From: Oscillospiraceae bacterium
GTDB taxonomy: Bacteria > Bacillota > Clostridia > Oscillospirales > Ruminococcaceae
Direction of reading: 5' to 3'
DNA length: 46,766 nucleotides
NCBI GenBank assembly: GCA_017545185.1
Contig: JAFWQJ010000040.1
Span: 1 to 46,766 of the forward strand
The translations under genes and the position numbers were made by a program. Shown in pieces: positions 25,426-33,870 of this stretch. How positions within the stretch are numbered: the first letter of the stretch is position 1; each line of letters starts with the position of its first letter. The notes under the pieces were generated by a model. It was given only the letters and a program-made list of their open reading frames with translations, did not search any database and was not told the origin of the DNA.

Positions 25426-26786
25426 ACGGTCTGAATGCCAGACTGCTCTGTGTCCGGACGCTGATCCGGTCGATCAAGGCGAAAAGCTATTTCAATCTCG
25501 CACTGACCCATGCGCTCATGGATGCGGATGCGCTGACGCCGCAGGATACCGCGCTGTGCCTGAAAATCTATCAGGGCACGTTGGAACGCCTGCTGACGCT
25601 CGATGCCTGCATCAAAGCACATGCGAGCCGCCCGCCGGAAAAGCTCGATCTCGAGGTGCTGTGCGTGCTGCGCTGCGGCTTTTACGAGCTGCTGTATCTG
25701 CACACGCCGGAATCCGCGGTCGTCAACCTCTGGACGGAGACTGTCAAAAAGCTGAAAAAGACCAGCGCCGCGGGCATGGTCAATGCGGTGCTCCGCAGCT
25801 TCATCCGCGGCGGAAAGCAGATTCCGCTGCCGGATGACGACACCGGCAGAATGTCGGTCACGTACTCCGTGCCGCTGCCGCTGCTCCGGATACTGCTTGC
25901 GGACTACGATGCAGAGACGGTCACGGCATTCCTTGCGGATGCCATGGATGCACCGCCGATCTATATCCGGCGGAATCCGCTCTGCGAAAACAGTGAAGCC
26001 ATGATTCCGCGCGCGGAGCCCGTGCCGGGGATCCCCTGTGCATATCTGCTCAAGCGGCGCGGTGAAACGGCGGCTGTCCCGACCGTCATCGACGGGAAGG
26101 AAACGGTGCCGCTTGACCCCTACCGCAGCGGGCTTGTCTCCGAGGCAAAGGCCATGGGGCGCTCGATGCATGTGCAGGATCTCGCCTCGCAGCTCTGCTG
26201 TCTGGCGCTGGATCCGCAGCCCGGTGAGACCGTGCTCGATGTCTGTGCGGCACCGGGCGGCAAGACCTTCACCATTGCGGAACTGATGCAGAACAAGGGT
26301 CGTGTGTATGCCTACGATCTGCACGAGAACCGTGTCGGGCTGATCCGGAAGGGCGCGGAAAAGCTGGGGCTCTCCTGCATTACCGCGCAGGCGTGCGATG
26401 CAAGGCAGACCGAAAAGCCGTCTGCCGACCGCATCCTCTGTGATGTGCCGTGCTCAGGCTACGGCGTCATCCGCAGAAAGCCGGAGATCCGGTATAAAAC
26501 GCCGGACGAGGTCAGCGGACTGCCGGAGATCCAGTATGCGATCCTCGAAGCGTCCGCAAAGGCACTGAAACCGGGCGGCGTTCTGGTCTATTCGACCTGC
26601 ACCGTCTTAAAACGAGAAAATGAGGATGTTGTCCGCAGATTCCTTGCGGCGCATCCGGACTATACACTTGAAAAGCCGTGGCAGAATCTTCCTGCGCTGG
26701 CAGAATACGGGCAGGAAATGACAACACTGTTCCCGCAGATGCTCGGCAGCGACGGGTTCTTTATCGCGAAAATGCGGAAAGGATGA
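25422..26786 (+). CDS. rsmB: 16S rRNA m5C967 methyltransferase
   Basis: 454 residues. N-terminal NusB-like RNA-binding domain (about 1-140). The class I methyltransferase domain has the SAM loop VLDVCAAPGGKTF (about 272-284). The two catalytic cysteines lie in DVPCSGYGVIRRKPEIR (about 343-359) and YSTCTV (about 389-394). It methylates C967 of 16S rRNA. The start is ATG at 25422, overlapping the zinc peptidase gene's stop. The next gene, an exported protein, starts three bases after the stop, although rlmN would be the usual neighbour. Confidence 0.95.
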   Translation: MNGLNARLLCVRTLIRSIKAKSYFNLALTHALMDADALTPQDTALCLKIYQGTLERLLTLDACIKAHASRPPEKLDLEVLCVLRCGFYELLYLHTPESAVVNLWTETVKKLKKTSAAGMVNAVLRSFIRGGKQIPLPDDDTGRMSVTYSVPLPLLRILLADYDAETVTAFLADAMDAPPIYIRRNPLCENSEAMIPRAEPVPGIPCAYLLKRRGETAAVPTVIDGKETVPLDPYRSGLVSEAKAMGRSMHVQDLASQLCCLALDPQPGETVLDVCAAPGGKTFTIAELMQNKGRVYAYDLHENRVGLIRKGAEKLGLSCITAQACDARQTEKPSADRILCDVPCSGYGVIRRKPEIRYKTPDEVSGLPEIQYAILEASAKALKPGGVLVYSTCTVLKRENEDVVRRFLAAHPDYTLEKPWQNLPALAEYGQEMTTLFPQMLGSDGFFIAKMRKG

Positions 26787-26789
26787 CCG

Positions 26790-27668
26790 ATGAAGCACTC
26801 CCACAACACGAGGCTGACCGCGCTGATGTTTTCCGCGGCGGCTGCCGGTATGCTGACAACCGGCTGCGGCATGACATCGCTTTACGGCCCGCCGCCTGTC
26901 GAAAATGTCTACGGTCCGCCGCCTGTCGCGGAGCTGGAAGATGATGATTTTGCGGAGATCACGCTGAGCCCTGAACCGGAGATGACGGAGCCTGCGGAAA
27001 CAAAAGCCCCCGATCCGGTGTATGATTTTGAAACGCCGATTGATCTTGATTCACTGACGGATGCGGATTTCCGCAATATGTCAGATGAAATGCTGACCGC
27101 AATGGCAAAGGAGCAGACAATGCTGTCGGTGCAGCAGCCGGCGTTCTGCGGCGATCTGCCTGCGGATATGCAGGGCAGTATGCGGATCGCAAGGCAGGCC
27201 GCTGCCGACCGTGCGGAAGCCGACGCGCTGGTGCGTGCGGACTTTATCCGGGAGCCGGCACCGGATGCGCTGCTTTCCGAAAAGCAGGGCTGCTATTGGC
27301 TGTACTGCAAAGGCTCCGGCATCCTATCCTATTATCTGGTGCCGGACAAGGCGTTCTTTGACCCGGAAACGCAGACGCTCCATGCGGAGGTAAACGAGGA
27401 AAATGTGCTGATGCTGGCCGCGATGCGGGATGTACCCGGCGAGAAGAAGCTCGGTGCGTTTGTGACGGACAGCGGCGAACATCTGACCTGCCGGGAATAC
27501 TATTTCCTGTATACCGCCCGGGAGGACGGGATGCAGGATACCGCGTCGCTCGGCAGTGTGACGTTCTCTGTCGATAAGGCGACCGGTCAGGTGACAGGCT
27601 TTGTCAATGAAGCCGGTGATCCGTATTTCTGCGATTCGATGCGGACGGTCGAAATACCGGATACCTGA
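26790..27668 (+). CDS. Exported, probably lipid-anchored protein, paralogue 1
   Basis: 292 residues, no family recognised. Signal-like N-terminus (RLTALMFSAAAAGMLTTGC, Cys at 26). The residues before Cys are LTTG, so Leu sits at -4 rather than -3; the lipobox is imperfect. A low-complexity stretch follows, with YGPPPVENVYGPPPV (35-49) and an acidic Pro/Glu/Thr linker. The folded part starts near residue 75 (DLDSLTDADFRNMSDEML). It contains QPAFCGDLPADMQ, GCYWLYCKGSG, YYLVPDKAFFDPETQTLHAE and TCREYYFLYTAR. The next gene is a clear paralogue. Both interrupt the rsmB-rlmN order and are probably co-transcribed. Confidence 0.75.
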   Translation: MKHSHNTRLTALMFSAAAAGMLTTGCGMTSLYGPPPVENVYGPPPVAELEDDDFAEITLSPEPEMTEPAETKAPDPVYDFETPIDLDSLTDADFRNMSDEMLTAMAKEQTMLSVQQPAFCGDLPADMQGSMRIARQAAADRAEADALVRADFIREPAPDALLSEKQGCYWLYCKGSGILSYYLVPDKAFFDPETQTLHAEVNEENVLMLAAMRDVPGEKKLGAFVTDSGEHLTCREYYFLYTAREDGMQDTASLGSVTFSVDKATGQVTGFVNEAGDPYFCDSMRTVEIPDT

Positions 27669-27682
27669 AAGAGAGGTGCGGC

Positions 27683-28567
27683 ATGAAGCAGTCATGGAAA
27701 ACGCGGCTGACCGCGCTGATGTTTTCCGCAGCGGCGATCGGCGTCGGTGCGCTTTCCGTCAGCTGCGGCGTTTACGGCCCGCCCAATGTGCCGGAGATCG
27801 ACATTCCGGCGGACAGAACCGATACACCGCATGTCACGGAGCTGAACGATGACGATTTTGCGGAGATCACGCTGAGCCCGGAGCCGGAGACAACGGAGCC
27901 GGAGACAACGGAGCCGGAAACGGTCAGCATTCCCGATGCGGCGATCGACCTTGACGCAATGACCGACGACGATTTCCGCAATATGACGGATGAGCAGCTC
28001 ATGGCGATCGGGAAGCAGTACACACGGCTGCCGGTGCCTGCATTCTGCGGAACGCTGCCTGCCGGATTTCCGGATCGCTTTTCCATGACGAAAAAGGCGG
28101 CTGAAAATCAGGAAGAAGCGTTCTCGCTGGCCAGCGAAGAATTTGAGCTGAAGCCGGACAGCATCTACGAAGAAAAAGGCGGCTGCTACTGGCTGTATGA
28201 AGCGGGCTCCGGCATCGCATACTGGTATCTGGTACCGGACAAAGCCTTCTTTGACCCGGAAGCGCAGACGCTCCATGCGGATGTGACCGGGGAGAATCTG
28301 CTGCAGCTTGCGGCAATGCGCGGGATTTTAGGCGAGCGTGTGCTCGGCGCATTTGTCAGGGACGAGGGCGATAAGCTCACCTGCACGGAGTATTATCTGC
28401 TATACAGCGGCGGCGATTACGGTCTGTCCGATACCGCGGTGCTGTACGGCTTTGCGTTCTCCGCGGATAAGGAGACCGGTCAGGTAACAGGCTTTGACAG
28501 CGATCAGTATTTCCTCTCCAAAGAGGTTGAGATCCCCGGAACGTATCACCCGTATCCGGACGAATAA
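27683..28567 (+). CDS. Exported, probably lipid-anchored protein, paralogue 2
   Basis: 294 residues, colinear with the preceding protein. Shared blocks are LTALMFSAAA in the signal, CG-YGPP after it, DDDFAEITLSPEPE, DFRNMTDEQLMA, PAFCGTLPA, GCYWLYEAGSG, WYLVPDKAFFDPEAQTLHAD and LTCTEYYLLY. The putative lipobox is LSVSC, again with Leu at -4. The linker contains an ETTEPETTEPET repeat. AGAGGTG lies ahead of the ATG, and the spacing to the upstream paralogue is 14 bases. Function unknown; the conserved tryptophan-tyrosine block and the LVPDKAFFDP segment suggest one fold kept in both copies. Confidence 0.75.
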   Translation: MKQSWKTRLTALMFSAAAIGVGALSVSCGVYGPPNVPEIDIPADRTDTPHVTELNDDDFAEITLSPEPETTEPETTEPETVSIPDAAIDLDAMTDDDFRNMTDEQLMAIGKQYTRLPVPAFCGTLPAGFPDRFSMTKKAAENQEEAFSLASEEFELKPDSIYEEKGGCYWLYEAGSGIAYWYLVPDKAFFDPEAQTLHADVTGENLLQLAAMRGILGERVLGAFVRDEGDKLTCTEYYLLYSGGDYGLSDTAVLYGFAFSADKETGQVTGFDSDQYFLSKEVEIPGTYHPYPDE

Positions 28568-28587
28568 ACAGAAGGGAGCTGAACGGC

Positions 28588-29679
28588 TTGGAGCAGCAGA
28601 AAACCGATATTTTGAGTCTCCTGCCGGAGCAGCTCGAAGCGGAGATCACGGCCATGGGTGCGCCGAAATTCCGCGCAAAGCAGATCTTTCATCAGATGCA
28701 CGTGAAACGGGTCTTTGATTTCACGAAAATGACAGAACTATCTAAACAATTTCAGGCGCAGCTCAATGAGCGATTTTATATAAACATGCCAAAGATTGAA
28801 CAAAAGCTTGCATCTTGTATGGATGATACTGTAAAATATCTGTATAGGCTCTCTGACGACAGCTGTATTGAGACCGTGCGCATGGTCTATCATCACGGGA
28901 TCACCGCCTGCATCTCGACGCAGGTCGGCTGCAAAATGGGCTGTAAGTTCTGTGCCTCGGCACCGCTCGGCTTCGTGAGAAACCTGACCCCTGCGGAAAT
29001 GCTCGGGCAGATCTACGGCGCGGATGCGGATTTTTCCGGGGAGCCGCAGATCGGCAGCGTGGTGCTCATGGGCATCGGGGAGCCGCTTGATAACTATGAG
29101 AATGTGATGCAGTTCCTGAGACTGCTCTCCTGCAAGGAAGGGCGGAACCTCAGTCTGCGGCATGTGACGCTCTCGACCTGCGGACTTGTGCCGCGGATTT
29201 TACAGCTTGCGGAGGAGGATCTTCCGCTGACGCTCTCGGTCTCGCTGCACTGTGCGGACAACGAAAAGCGCGATGCGCTGATGCCGGTCAACCGGCGCTA
29301 TCCGCTGGATACGCTGCTGGATGCCTGCGGGACATACTTCCGGAAAACAGGCAGGAGAGTCACATTTGAATATGCCGTCATTGCGGGCGAGAACGATTCT
29401 CCCGCGGCGGCGGCGCTGCTCGGAAAACGGCTCCGGCCGGTGTTCCCGAAGCAGCGGCCGCATATCAATCTGATCCCGGTCAATCCCGTTGCGGGAACCG
29501 GATTTCATGCAGGACATGCGGCAGCCTTTCAGAAGCTCCTTGAGCGGGAGGGCATCAATGCAACTGTGCGCAGGACGCTCGGAGACGATATCAAAGCGGC
29601 GTGCGGACAACTGCGGCGTGATACGATCGAAGCAACAGAAAGTGTGGTGAGCGGCATTGAAGGCGTATCTGGGCAGTGA
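28588..29679 (+). CDS. rlmN: 23S rRNA/tRNA adenine C2 methyltransferase
   Basis: Radical SAM enzyme that methylates C2 of A2503 in 23S rRNA and A37 in some tRNAs. 363 residues. The CGCKMGCKFCASA-like cluster motif (CKMGCKFC, about 114-121) provides CxxxCxxC. GIGEPLDNYENVMQFL (about 156-171) and RRTLGDDIKAACGQL near the C-terminus are typical. The start is TTG at 28588, with GAAGGGAG upstream. Bases 28741-28860 have about 37 percent G+C by hand count, far below the rest of the gene, with unusual codons such as ATA and AGG, although the reading frame is intact. It overlaps prpC by 23 bases. Confidence 0.94.
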   Translation: MEQQKTDILSLLPEQLEAEITAMGAPKFRAKQIFHQMHVKRVFDFTKMTELSKQFQAQLNERFYINMPKIEQKLASCMDDTVKYLYRLSDDSCIETVRMVYHHGITACISTQVGCKMGCKFCASAPLGFVRNLTPAEMLGQIYGADADFSGEPQIGSVVLMGIGEPLDNYENVMQFLRLLSCKEGRNLSLRHVTLSTCGLVPRILQLAEEDLPLTLSVSLHCADNEKRDALMPVNRRYPLDTLLDACGTYFRKTGRRVTFEYAVIAGENDSPAAAALLGKRLRPVFPKQRPHINLIPVNPVAGTGFHAGHAAAFQKLLEREGINATVRRTLGDDIKAACGQLRRDTIEATESVVSGIEGVSGQ

Positions 29680-30385
29680 CATCGGCAAGACCAGACAGGA
29701 GAATCAGGATTCGATCCGTGCGGAGAGCTTTCCGGACGGCGTGCTCGCGCTGGTCTGCGACGGCATGGGCGGCATGCAGAACGGCAGTGCCGCAAGCAAG
29801 ATCGCGGTTGCGGCTGCGGAGGAACGCTTCTGTGCCGAATATGAAAGCGGAATGCCGGAGGAGGCCGTCTGTGAGCTGCTGCGCAACTGCGCGGCGGACG
29901 CGAACCAGAAGGTCTATCAGGCAGCGGTGCGCAGTCAGATGCGCGCACGCATGGGAACGACGCTGGTCGGTGCCTTTGCAAGGGACGACACGGTCTGCAT
30001 CGTCAATGTCGGCGATTCGAGAGCGTATCTGCTCCGTGCGGAGGGCAGCCTTGAACAGCTGACCGTTGACCACACCGTCGTGCAGCTTCTTTATGAGCAG
30101 GGCACGATCACCGCGGAGGAGCGCGCGACGCATATCCGGCGGAATGAGCTGATCCGTGCGATCGGCGTTTCCAGCAGAGTGCTCGCCGATACGCAGACGG
30201 TGACGCTTTCGGAGGGAGACCGCCTGCTGCTTTGTTCAGACGGGCTTTACAGCATGGTCGAAGAAGACCGCATCGCGGAAATGATGCGGGAGAATCCGCC
30301 GGAGCAGCTTCCCGAGCTGCTGATCGCGGAGGCGAACGAGCAGGGCGGACGGGACAATATTTCCGTGATCCTGCTGGTGAGATGA
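29657..30385 (+). CDS. prpC: PP2C-type Ser/Thr protein phosphatase
   Basis: 242 residues of the PPM/PP2C family (Stp/PrpC). It opposes the PASTA kinase encoded next. Metal-binding motifs are SDIGKTRQENQDS (about 7-19), CDGMGGMQNG (about 34-43), GTTLVGAF (about 100-107), NVGDSRAYLL (about 115-124), LCSDGLYSMV (about 194-203) and GGRDNISVILLVR at the end. The start is TTG at 29657, within the last 23 bases of rlmN; no ATG is better placed. The prpC-prkC-rsgA order is conserved in Bacillota. Confidence 0.94.
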   Translation: MKAYLGSDIGKTRQENQDSIRAESFPDGVLALVCDGMGGMQNGSAASKIAVAAAEERFCAEYESGMPEEAVCELLRNCAADANQKVYQAAVRSQMRARMGTTLVGAFARDDTVCIVNVGDSRAYLLRAEGSLEQLTVDHTVVQLLYEQGTITAEERATHIRRNELIRAIGVSSRVLADTQTVTLSEGDRLLLCSDGLYSMVEEDRIAEMMRENPPEQLPELLIAEANEQGGRDNISVILLVR

Positions 30386-30481
30386 CTTTGTTTTATTTAA
30401 CGCGGGATGCCGCGTATGCAAATACTGACCCCTTATCATCAATTGAGTTTTGCCGGACTGCAGCCGGCACGGAGGTTCGAG

Positions 30482-32764
30482 ATGGAAAAAGATCGCAATG
30501 ACAAGAACATCGGAAAGAAGCTCGACGGTCGCTACGAAATCACGGAGCTGATCGGCGAGGGCGGCATGGCGGATGTCTATCGCGCAACGGATGTTGTCGA
30601 TAACAAGACAGTCGCCGTCAAGATCCTGAAAAAGGAGTTTGCGGAGAACGAGGAGTTCCTGCGCAGATTCCGGAATGAGTCTAAGGCTATTGCCGTTCTC
30701 AGTCACCCGAATATCGTAAAGATCTATGATGTCGGCTTCTCGGAGCGGATCCAGTTCATCGTGATGGAGTATATCGACGGCATCACGCTGAACGAATACA
30801 TGGAGCAGCAGGGACAGCTCGGCTGGAAGGACGCCGTGCACTTCATTCTCCAGATCCTGCGCGCACTCCAGCACGCACACAGCAAGGGCATCGTGCACCG
30901 CGACATCAAGCCGCAGAATATCATGATGCTCCGTGACGGCACGATCAAGGTCATGGACTTCGGCATCGCGAAGTTTGCCCGCGAGGACGGCAAGACCGAC
31001 ACCGACAAGGCGATCGGCACCGTGCATTATATCAGCCCCGAGCAGGCCAGAGGCGCTGCGACCGACGCAAAGAGCGATATCTATTCCGTCGGCGTGATGC
31101 TCTACGAGATGCTCACCGGCAAGAAGCCGTTTGATACGGACAATCCCGTCAGCATCGCGGTCATGCACATGCAGGCCAAGGTGCCGCTGCCGCATACGAT
31201 CCGTCCCGACATTCAGGTCGGCCTTGAGGAGATCATCCTGAAGGCAATGGAGAAGGATCCGGTCAACCGCTATCAGTCCGCAAGAGACATGATGGATGAC
31301 CTGCAGACCTTCAAAGAGGATCCGGACGGCGTGTTCGGTTATTATCCGGAGCTGTTCGGCGGCGACGAGCCTGCTGCCGACCCGTTTGAAGAGGGAGAGG
31401 ACGACGGCAAGACGCGGTACTACCGCACGGCCACGGAGGAATCCGATGTGCCTGCCGAGGATCCCTACTACGATGACGGCGGACAGGATCCGTATTACGA
31501 CGACGAGGAGCGTTATTACGATAACGACGACTACGGTGACGACGATTATGAGGACGATGACGATGACGAGGAGGAGGAGGAGAGCAAGTCGCTCTTTGTG
31601 CCGATCCTGAGTGCAGTCATCATCGTGGTGATCGTGGTCGCGGCCGTGTTCTTCACGACGGTGATCTGGAATATGCTCAACAATGCTGCGGGCATCAACA
31701 CCTCGGAGGAGCAGGCAATGCCGAATCTGGTCGGCATGGATTTCGAGGAAGCCAAGCTGCAGTTCAAGGACAGACTCGATATCCGCGAGGAAAGCCGCGA
31801 ATACAACACATCTCAGCCGAACGGCAAGATCTTTGAGCAGGATATCAAGCCGGATAACCCCGTCAAGAAGGGTGACACGGTTCTGGTCAAGGTCTCCATG
31901 GGTTCGCAGAAGGTCCAGCTCCCGGATGTGACGGGCTGGTCGTATAACGATGCAAGACAGGCGATCCAGAATGCGGGCCTGTTTGTGGATAAGCGCTCTG
32001 CTTATGACGAGACGGTTGAGGAAAGCCATGTTATCTCCACGGATCCGGAAGGACCTGCGGAGCTTGAGCCGGGCACCTATGTCCGCGTGACGGTCTCGCT
32101 CGGAAAGAACAGAAACACGGTTCTTGTCCCGAACTTCATCAACATGGATTGGGATCTCGCAAAGACCATGGCAGACGGCATGGGTCTGGTGCTCGCCAAG
32201 AACGAGGTTGACGACAACGCGCCGATGGGTCAGGTCCTGAAGCAGGATACCAAGGTCGGTGAGGAGGTCCCGGAGGATACCGTCATCGAGCTGACCGTTT
32301 CGAGCGGCAAGAAGAAGGATACACCGGTCCGTGTGATGTTCAACATTCCGGCAAATGCAAACGGACTGTTCCACATCGAGCTCTATGAGGGCGGCATTGC
32401 GGTCACGGCCGGCAGCAGCTTCAATCCGGAGTATGCGGCAGGCACGACCTCGCTGACCGTCAACGGCAAGGACAGCACCGATATGCTGGCGGTTCTGGTG
32501 AACGATGCGACGGGTGCAAAAGCGAACATCGGCACGTATCACATTGACTTCACCACGCAGTCCTCGCAGCAGATGAGCGGCGATATCGCCGAGGCGTTCA
32601 AGCAGGTCACCGGCGCAGCGCCGGCAACACCTGCAACGACGACGGCACCGGCACAGACGCCGGCAGCGACACAGGCTCCGACGACACCTGCTGCCACGGA
32701 AGCACCGCAGCAGCAGCCGCAGGAAACACAGGCTCCTGCGCCTGCCGAAACACCGACTGAATAA
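30482..32764 (+). CDS. prkC: PASTA-domain Ser/Thr protein kinase
   Basis: 760 residues. Cytoplasmic kinase domain about 13-275: GEGGMADVY loop (25-33), ATP-binding Lys in VAVKIL, HRDIKPQN (about 138-145), DFGIAKF and SPEQARG. A very acidic Asp/Glu/Tyr stretch (about 330-367) leads to one membrane helix (about 372-398). Three PASTA domains follow outside (about 410-615), which in this family bind muropeptides or lipid II. The last 145 residues include a small beta-rich part and a Thr/Ala/Pro/Gln tail. The ATG at 30482 has GGAGG seven bases ahead; the open frame from 30407 gives a non-family N-terminus. The stop overlaps rsgA by one base. Confidence 0.95.
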   Translation: MEKDRNDKNIGKKLDGRYEITELIGEGGMADVYRATDVVDNKTVAVKILKKEFAENEEFLRRFRNESKAIAVLSHPNIVKIYDVGFSERIQFIVMEYIDGITLNEYMEQQGQLGWKDAVHFILQILRALQHAHSKGIVHRDIKPQNIMMLRDGTIKVMDFGIAKFAREDGKTDTDKAIGTVHYISPEQARGAATDAKSDIYSVGVMLYEMLTGKKPFDTDNPVSIAVMHMQAKVPLPHTIRPDIQVGLEEIILKAMEKDPVNRYQSARDMMDDLQTFKEDPDGVFGYYPELFGGDEPAADPFEEGEDDGKTRYYRTATEESDVPAEDPYYDDGGQDPYYDDEERYYDNDDYGDDDYEDDDDDEEEEESKSLFVPILSAVIIVVIVVAAVFFTTVIWNMLNNAAGINTSEEQAMPNLVGMDFEEAKLQFKDRLDIREESREYNTSQPNGKIFEQDIKPDNPVKKGDTVLVKVSMGSQKVQLPDVTGWSYNDARQAIQNAGLFVDKRSAYDETVEESHVISTDPEGPAELEPGTYVRVTVSLGKNRNTVLVPNFINMDWDLAKTMADGMGLVLAKNEVDDNAPMGQVLKQDTKVGEEVPEDTVIELTVSSGKKKDTPVRVMFNIPANANGLFHIELYEGGIAVTAGSSFNPEYAAGTTSLTVNGKDSTDMLAVLVNDATGAKANIGTYHIDFTTQSSQQMSGDIAEAFKQVTGAAPATPATTTAPAQTPAATQAPTTPAATEAPQQQPQETQAPAPAETPTE

Positions 32765-33618
32765 TGGACGGGCTGATCATCAGGGCTGTCGGGGGACTTT
32801 ACACCGTAGAGTCCCCCGACGGTGTATTACAGTGCAAAGCGCGCGGCATTTTCCGGAAGCAGGGGATCTCGCCCTGCACCGGCGACCGCGTGACCGTCGA
32901 GGACGATGTCATCACGGAGATCCGTCCGCGGAAGAACCTGCTGATCCGTCCGCCGCTGGCGAATCTCGATCAGCTGCTGTTTGTGCTCTCGGTCAAGGAT
33001 CCCGCACCGAATCTGCTGCTGCTCGACCGCTTTCTTGCGGTCTGCGTCTACAAGGAGATCCGGCCGGTGCTGATCTTCACGAAGCTGGATCTTGCCGATG
33101 CAGAGCGCTATGCGGCACTTTACCGCGGAAGCGGCTTCCCGATCCTCTTTGCGGACTATCAGAATCCGGAGAGCATTCAGGCGATTAGCCGGATGCTGGA
33201 GGGGAAGATCAGTGCCTTTACGGGCAATTCGGGCGTCGGCAAATCGACGCTGCTGAATGCGCTCGACGACCGGCTGCAGATCGAGACCGCGCACATCAGC
33301 AAAAAGCTCGGCAGAGGCCGGCATACCACGCGAGAGACCGCGCTCTATACGCTGCCGCACGGCGGAAAGATCGCGGATACACCGGGATTTTCCACGTTTG
33401 AAACAGAGGCCTACGCGCAGATCGCGCCGGATGAGCTGGCGGACTGCTTCCCGGAGCTGCAGCAGGCGGAAGCGCCCTGCCGCTATGCCGACTGCCGGCA
33501 TCTGAAGGAGCCGGGCTGTGCCGTCCGGGCGGCGGTCGAAGCGGGGAACATCGAGAAGCTCCGCTACGAAAGCTACACCGTAATGCTGCAGGAAGCGCTG
33601 GCGCGAAAGACATACTGA
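32764..33618 (+). CDS. rsgA: Ribosome small subunit GTPase A
   Basis: 284 residues. Circularly permuted GTPase that checks late 30S assembly. OB domain about 1-65. The G motifs come in permuted order: FTKLDLAD (G4, about 99-106), GNSGVGKSTLLNAL (G1, about 155-168), RGRHTTRE (G2) and DTPGFSTFE (G3). A C-terminal zinc site is formed by CRYADCRHLKEPGC. The B. subtilis homologue CpgA is phosphorylated by PrkC, which fits the TAATG overlap with prkC here. No rpe or thiN follows; a strong terminator ends the cluster. Confidence 0.96.
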   Translation: MDGLIIRAVGGLYTVESPDGVLQCKARGIFRKQGISPCTGDRVTVEDDVITEIRPRKNLLIRPPLANLDQLLFVLSVKDPAPNLLLLDRFLAVCVYKEIRPVLIFTKLDLADAERYAALYRGSGFPILFADYQNPESIQAISRMLEGKISAFTGNSGVGKSTLLNALDDRLQIETAHISKKLGRGRHTTRETALYTLPHGGKIADTPGFSTFETEAYAQIAPDELADCFPELQQAEAPCRYADCRHLKEPGCAVRAAVEAGNIEKLRYESYTVMLQEALARKTY

Positions 33619-33620
33619 TC

Positions 33621-33658
33621 AAAACAGGCGGATACACGGCGTATCTGCCTGTTTTTCC
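33621..33658 (+). terminator. Terminator of the housekeeping cluster
   Basis: A 15-pair stem, AAAACAGGCGGATAC (33621-33635) with GTATCTGCCTGTTTT (33641-33655), one G-T wobble and a T-run. It separates rsgA from the glycan operon. Confidence 0.93.
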
Positions 33659-33735
33659 GTTCATGATAAGCGACAAAAAGCCGGATGAAGTTATGGTTAT
33701 TTCTAACAAATCTTAACCTGCCTTTTTGTAGGGTA

Positions 33736-33764
33736 TTGACAAACGCAATCCACTGTGATATAAT
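33736..33764 (+). promoter_or_regulatory. Sigma-A promoter of the glycan operon
   Basis: TTGACA at 33736-33741, 17 bases and TATAAT at 33759-33764, perfect consensus. It is the only strong promoter I see between 33.7 kb and the right edge, so the 13 kb after it may be one transcript. Confidence 0.9.
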
Positions 33765-33790
33765 AGAAACTAACTGGAATTATGCGCTTT

Positions 33791-33830
33791 CTGCCCGCTT
33801 GGCGCCCGCATTTTTACGGGCTCGCAGGCG
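33791..33830 (+). promoter_or_regulatory. Hairpin in the glycan operon leader
   Basis: In the 100-base leader, GCCCG (33804-33808) pairs with CGGGC (33817-33821) around a T-rich loop. CTGC (33791-33794) and GCAG (33824-33827) can extend the stem. No T-run follows, so it is not a simple terminator. Long polysaccharide operons in Bacillota often have processive antitermination elements here (LoaP-type hairpins); that assignment is only a suggestion. Confidence 0.35.
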
Positions 33831-33870
33831 GCCGGTGCGTGAAAATCAAGAGGAAAAGGTGAACAGGGAA

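Noticed and set aside
30236-32542. Long minus-strand frame opposite prkC
   Set aside because: Repetitive Val/Ile/Arg/His-rich translation with no recognisable domain; prkC on the plus strand has all kinase and PASTA motifs.
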